From Lycorma delicatula (lineage: Eukaryota > Arthropoda > Insecta > Hemiptera > Fulgoridae), in NCBI RefSeq assembly GCF_047948215.1, contig NC_134464.1:37951020-38015019 (forward strand): a stretch of 64,000 bases of DNA, in the 5' to 3' direction. The notes beneath the pieces were generated by a model, which ran no database searches, was not told where the DNA came from, and worked only from the letters and a program-made list of their open reading frames with translations. Numbering within the stretch: the stretch's first letter is position 1; each line of letters starts with the position of its first letter. Below are positions 60,778 to 64,000 of the stretch, in pieces. The translations under genes were made by a program, and so were the position numbers.

Positions 60778-60829
60778 TGTCCATGAGGAAATCTACATAC
60801 TTCAGGTGTATTCCTCTCATCCAAATAAT
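59041..60829. other. AT-rich spacer, no gene seen
   Basis: A possible family B tRNA-like relic on the minus strand near 59490-59575 and (TA)n near 60740; otherwise nothing recognised. Confidence 0.35.
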
Positions 60830-61065
60830 AAAAACAGTTCACATAAACATGGGCTGTTTAGTTAGCAAGTACAGCTCGCAAAAAAATTTGCCTAGAATTC
60901 ATCTCCTCCCAGGTGAAATGGATCGTACTGAAATTTTTGGACGTTAATTGAAGAGCAAAATTAATCGTTTCCGATGGTTTTTGACCTGAAAAATTGAATA
61001 AAATAGGTTCTAAAAATGTATCTGTAGTAGTTTTCATGATATCTAAAGTAAAACTGAAAAATTTG
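60830..61065 (-). repeat. Second copy of the 3' part of the Tc1/mariner-like element at 3740
   Basis: Aligns with 3785-4045. Shared stretches include GGTTTTTGACCTGAAAAAT, GTATCTG.AGTAGTTTT and GGTGAAATG..... GTACTGAAAT. Orientation is the same as the 3740 copy. Non-coding part only. Confidence 0.75.
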
Positions 61066-62315
61066 TTGTCTGAAAACCAGTTTTTTTAATTATGCATTGC
61101 AAATAATGTTTATTAGTGAATCAATTAGTTTAATTTCTATAAGCTATTAATTGAACATTATGCATTATTTCCACTCTAATTAAAATTGGTTAGACTTAAA
61201 CATTTGTATGTATATAAAATTATTTAATAATGCACTGTAAATGACTAATGACTGTAAATTGTTTGCAGGATCGTACTGTGAAGAAAGATTAATTTCAGAA
61301 TAGAAAAAGTTTTTGTTTGCTCCTTTGATCTATCCCAACATATATGGGAAATACGTTTCTTCTGTGAAAAGTTCAAAAAGCCATCCTTTATCTGATATGG
61401 ATGACACTGTTGTGTGTGTGTGTGTGTGTGATATGAGTGCTTGTGGATTTCCATATATATTCCAAAGAACCTTAGTTCACAGTTAGTGGCAGTATATTTG
61501 TCACATTTTATTCATGTCTTTATCTTATTTGAATAAAGATGGGAGTTTTTTACATCTCTTATAAACGACTTGTTTCATTCAGGCAGCGTTTTGTAGATTT
61601 ATTTATATTTTAAATAAAACATATATTTATACAAAAATATTAAAAAAAAATAAGTTTTATAAGTAATATTTTTTCTATTCTTTTTTCCAGTAGAATTACC
61701 TTTTGAAATTGGCATTAAGAGTAAATTATTTGTTATTTTTAATTTGGCGTTACCTTAAACAAATTGAAAATTTAAAGTAAAAATCTATTTCACCTCTTTA
61801 GTAAGTTTTTTAAGTTTGTTGTATTTTCTTATCTATGCGATTTTATATCAGCTACTCTTATTATTCACCAGAGATCATGAAGAGTCAAAATTTATGCAAG
61901 CAATAAGCAAATTCGAAGGTCAGAGTATTGTATATATGAATACTTTCATTTAGCTATGTATGGAATCTGTGAAGATAGGAGTAAATCTTTAGAATCAACA
62001 GATTATTTTCAAAAAAAAGGAAGAAATATAGAAATATAGAAAATACATGGTATTTTCCATGGACAATTCCATGTACTGGTATCCCTCCAGTAAAAATAAG
62101 ATAAAAAAAGCTGGCGATGGATTGCATATCTTTCCTGACTACACCAAAAATATTAATAACACATTAATAATCTAGCTCACTATTTTGAAAAAAAATATTT
62201 TCAACTTTAAAACCCTTGGGGGCTCATTCATCAGCAAGCTTTTTTAATGATTAAAATATTCACTAAAATGGATTTAAAAAAATTTTCAATCTAAAGATTT
62301 GGGAGCTTCCCATCA
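61066..62315. other. AT-rich spacer, no gene seen
   Basis: Only the (TG)n run at 61408 stands out. The bases just before the SINE (62190-62310) contain GGGGGCTCATTC and GGGAGCTTCCCATC motifs, probably the unknown repeat that resumes at 62593. Confidence 0.35.
61408..61431. repeat. (TG)n microsatellite
   Basis: About eleven TG units. Confidence 0.95.
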
Positions 62316-62592
62316 AACCCACAAGGTTGATAAAGTGGTGAATTCATTGCAAATCAGCTGATTTTGAAGTCAAGAGTTCTAAAGTTCAAATCCTAGTAAA
62401 GGCAGTTACTTTTATATACAGATTTGAATACTAGATCATGGATACCAGTGTTCTTTGGTGGTTGGGTTTCAATTAACATCTAATATCAGGAATGGTTGAA
62501 CTGAGACTGTACACTTCATTTACACTCATACATATCATCCTCTGAAGTAGTACCTTACGGTGGTTCAAGAAGCTAAACAGAAAAAGAAAGCT
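62316..62592 (+). repeat. SINE family A, full-length older copy
   Basis: Begins AACCCACAAGGTTG, followed by AAATCAGCTGATTT, the B-box-like AAAGTTCAAATCCTAG, the GGTGGTTGGGTTTCAATTAA body, and the end AGCTAAACAGAAAAAGAAAG. It matches the 17400 copy along its length. No clear target duplication, so older. Confidence 0.85.
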
Positions 62593-64000
62593 CTCCCTTC
62601 AAGGTAGAGGTATTAAGTTTTTTTAGTGACTATTGTTTAAGAAAATAGATTTTGAGCATTAAATTTTGAATTGGAAAAAATCTTTTTTTAATTTTGGGGC
62701 TCCCACACTTTCCACAAATGCTTTCTCACAAGGGAAAGCATGGTAAAATTAATTAATTTAATGTATACCTCCTTACTATTTCTTTATAATGGTATAATTA
62801 CACCGTATTAGAAAGATATTTTAACTGTTCCATTTTGAAAACAGACTTGAAAATATATCAGAAATAAATAATCAAATACAACGGTTTAATTAATTTAAAA
62901 TTGATTTTTTAGGTCAGATGGTTCAATTTATTAATAAAAATTGAAATGTCAACAGGAGTTAATAGGCTGAGGAATATAAAGTTTTAAGTCCTTTTGCTTA
63001 GCCTTTAGGATGATAATCATTAAAAATGGAGGTTCAACATCACAAAAAAAATTAAAATTTCATAAGGCCGAGAACTTTTAGAATGGTACATTATTTTTTT
63101 CTGTTTCTTGTACAAATGAGTTTTTTGATTATCCAACATTCATTCTGATTATTTTGAATAGGTTGAATTAAAAAGAAATAAGAGAATTTACCAATAGAGT
63201 AGAAATATTATATTCAAAACAAGAATATAGGGGAAAATTTTCCTGTCAATCAGACCATGTGGAAAAGGTCCCTAATCATACTTCAATTAACATACTAGAA
63301 GTCCAGAGCCTCACTACCATTCCGAATAAAATTTACAAACAGAATAAAATTTAAGAAACATATTTTTATCATTATTTTGGCTGTAGATCGTTAAATATCT
63401 ACTTCACGGAAAAAAATCGTTCCTAACAAAAATGTGGAGGAAAAAATTCTACCCAAAAAAGTCCATGGACATATTCCAATCAGATCAAAAATAAACAAGC
63501 TAGTGCAATAAATAGAAGCACTATCTATATCTACTGCCTATGCAGAGAGATATGAGGTAGCCAACGACACCATTTCAACAGGCCCATGCAATAAACAAAT
63601 ACCCGTAACTTTTGATCTATGATAGATAATGCAAAAAATCAAAATGTCATCAATAAATGATACCCAAAGAAATAACTTTTGGTAAATTTAAAAGAATTTG
63701 CTGCATTTAGGAATACCATATAATATAATTTTGTCAGTTCAAAGTATTTTCAAATTTGTTTATCAAAGACTTGCAAATAGAAACTAAATTAAAAAATTGA
63801 AAAACTGCTATATTCTAAAATATGCTAAACTATAATATATTCTTAAGCTGATTATTTATGAATTTAATAAGTTTAGTAGCAAAATATTTATAGTCATTTT
63901 TTGAATATTAGTAATTTTAAAATTATTATATTTCAAAAAGTTAACTGTTTAAGATAAAAAAGTTTTGTTTTTGATGTATGTAACAAATCATTCTGCCTTT
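62593..64000. other. AT-rich end of window, no gene seen
   Basis: 62690-62750 shares motifs with 42380-42420 (an unknown repeat). The rest has no recognised gene or element. Confidence 0.35.

Noticed and set aside
60563..60820. 85-codon minus-strand frame with Ile-Tyr repeats
   Set aside because: It is a translated (TA)n microsatellite.

Overview
The window is eukaryotic nuclear DNA, very AT-rich and full of decayed transposons. Everything recognisable points to an insect: an Sm D2 gene with metazoan-type introns, piggyBac, mariner/Tc1, hAT and Helitron relics, several non-LTR retrotransposon relics and tRNA-derived SINEs. A hemipteran is my guess from the overall repeat character, but nothing in the sequence proves the order. 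There are no bacterial operons, rRNAs, functional tRNAs or CRISPR arrays.

One conserved housekeeping gene is complete: SNRPD2 (Sm D2, + strand, coding exons between 51005 and 56979, 121 aa). Its introns hold a duplicated 250-bp segment, SINE fragments, an internally deleted mariner with both ends, and the tail of a LINE.

The most interesting content is a family of short secreted cysteine proteins on the + strand, at 10170-14930, 26890-28073 and 30630-34775. Each has a signal peptide plus a short linker, then a phase-0 intron, then a last coding exon that begins exactly with Cys and carries four Cys ending in K-C-x4-C-Y. The second and third members also share a PW[YF]PQ motif at the same residue positions. 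The first-member and third-member introns each contain a LINE relic. Minus-strand signal-peptide exons at 48395-48562 and 1709-1814 may be further secreted-protein genes, but their second exons were not found.

Layout: 1-3740 AT-rich, with one candidate secreted exon; 3740-4900 Tc1/mariner-type transposase relic; 5020-9000 an element with ~600-bp terminal inverted repeats and an unassigned transposase-like protein; 10-15 kb first cysteine-protein gene with a LINE in its intron; 16.7-19.5 kb piggyBac relic broken by a young SINE with perfect target duplications; 20.2-22.5 kb fold-back repeat, IS630/Tc1-like relic and LINE relic; 23.2-24.5 kb mariner; 25.8 kb possible orphan exon; 26.9-34.8 kb two cysteine-protein genes with a Helitron relic between them and a LINE in the second; 39.7 kb hAT fragment; 43-44 kb GC-rich repeat and MITE; 47 kb mariner fragment beside a hairpin and TATA-like motif; 50.4 kb two perfect long palindromes; 51-57 kb SNRPD2; 57.9-62.6 kb SINEs and mariner/Tc relics; the remainder is AT-rich with nothing recognised.
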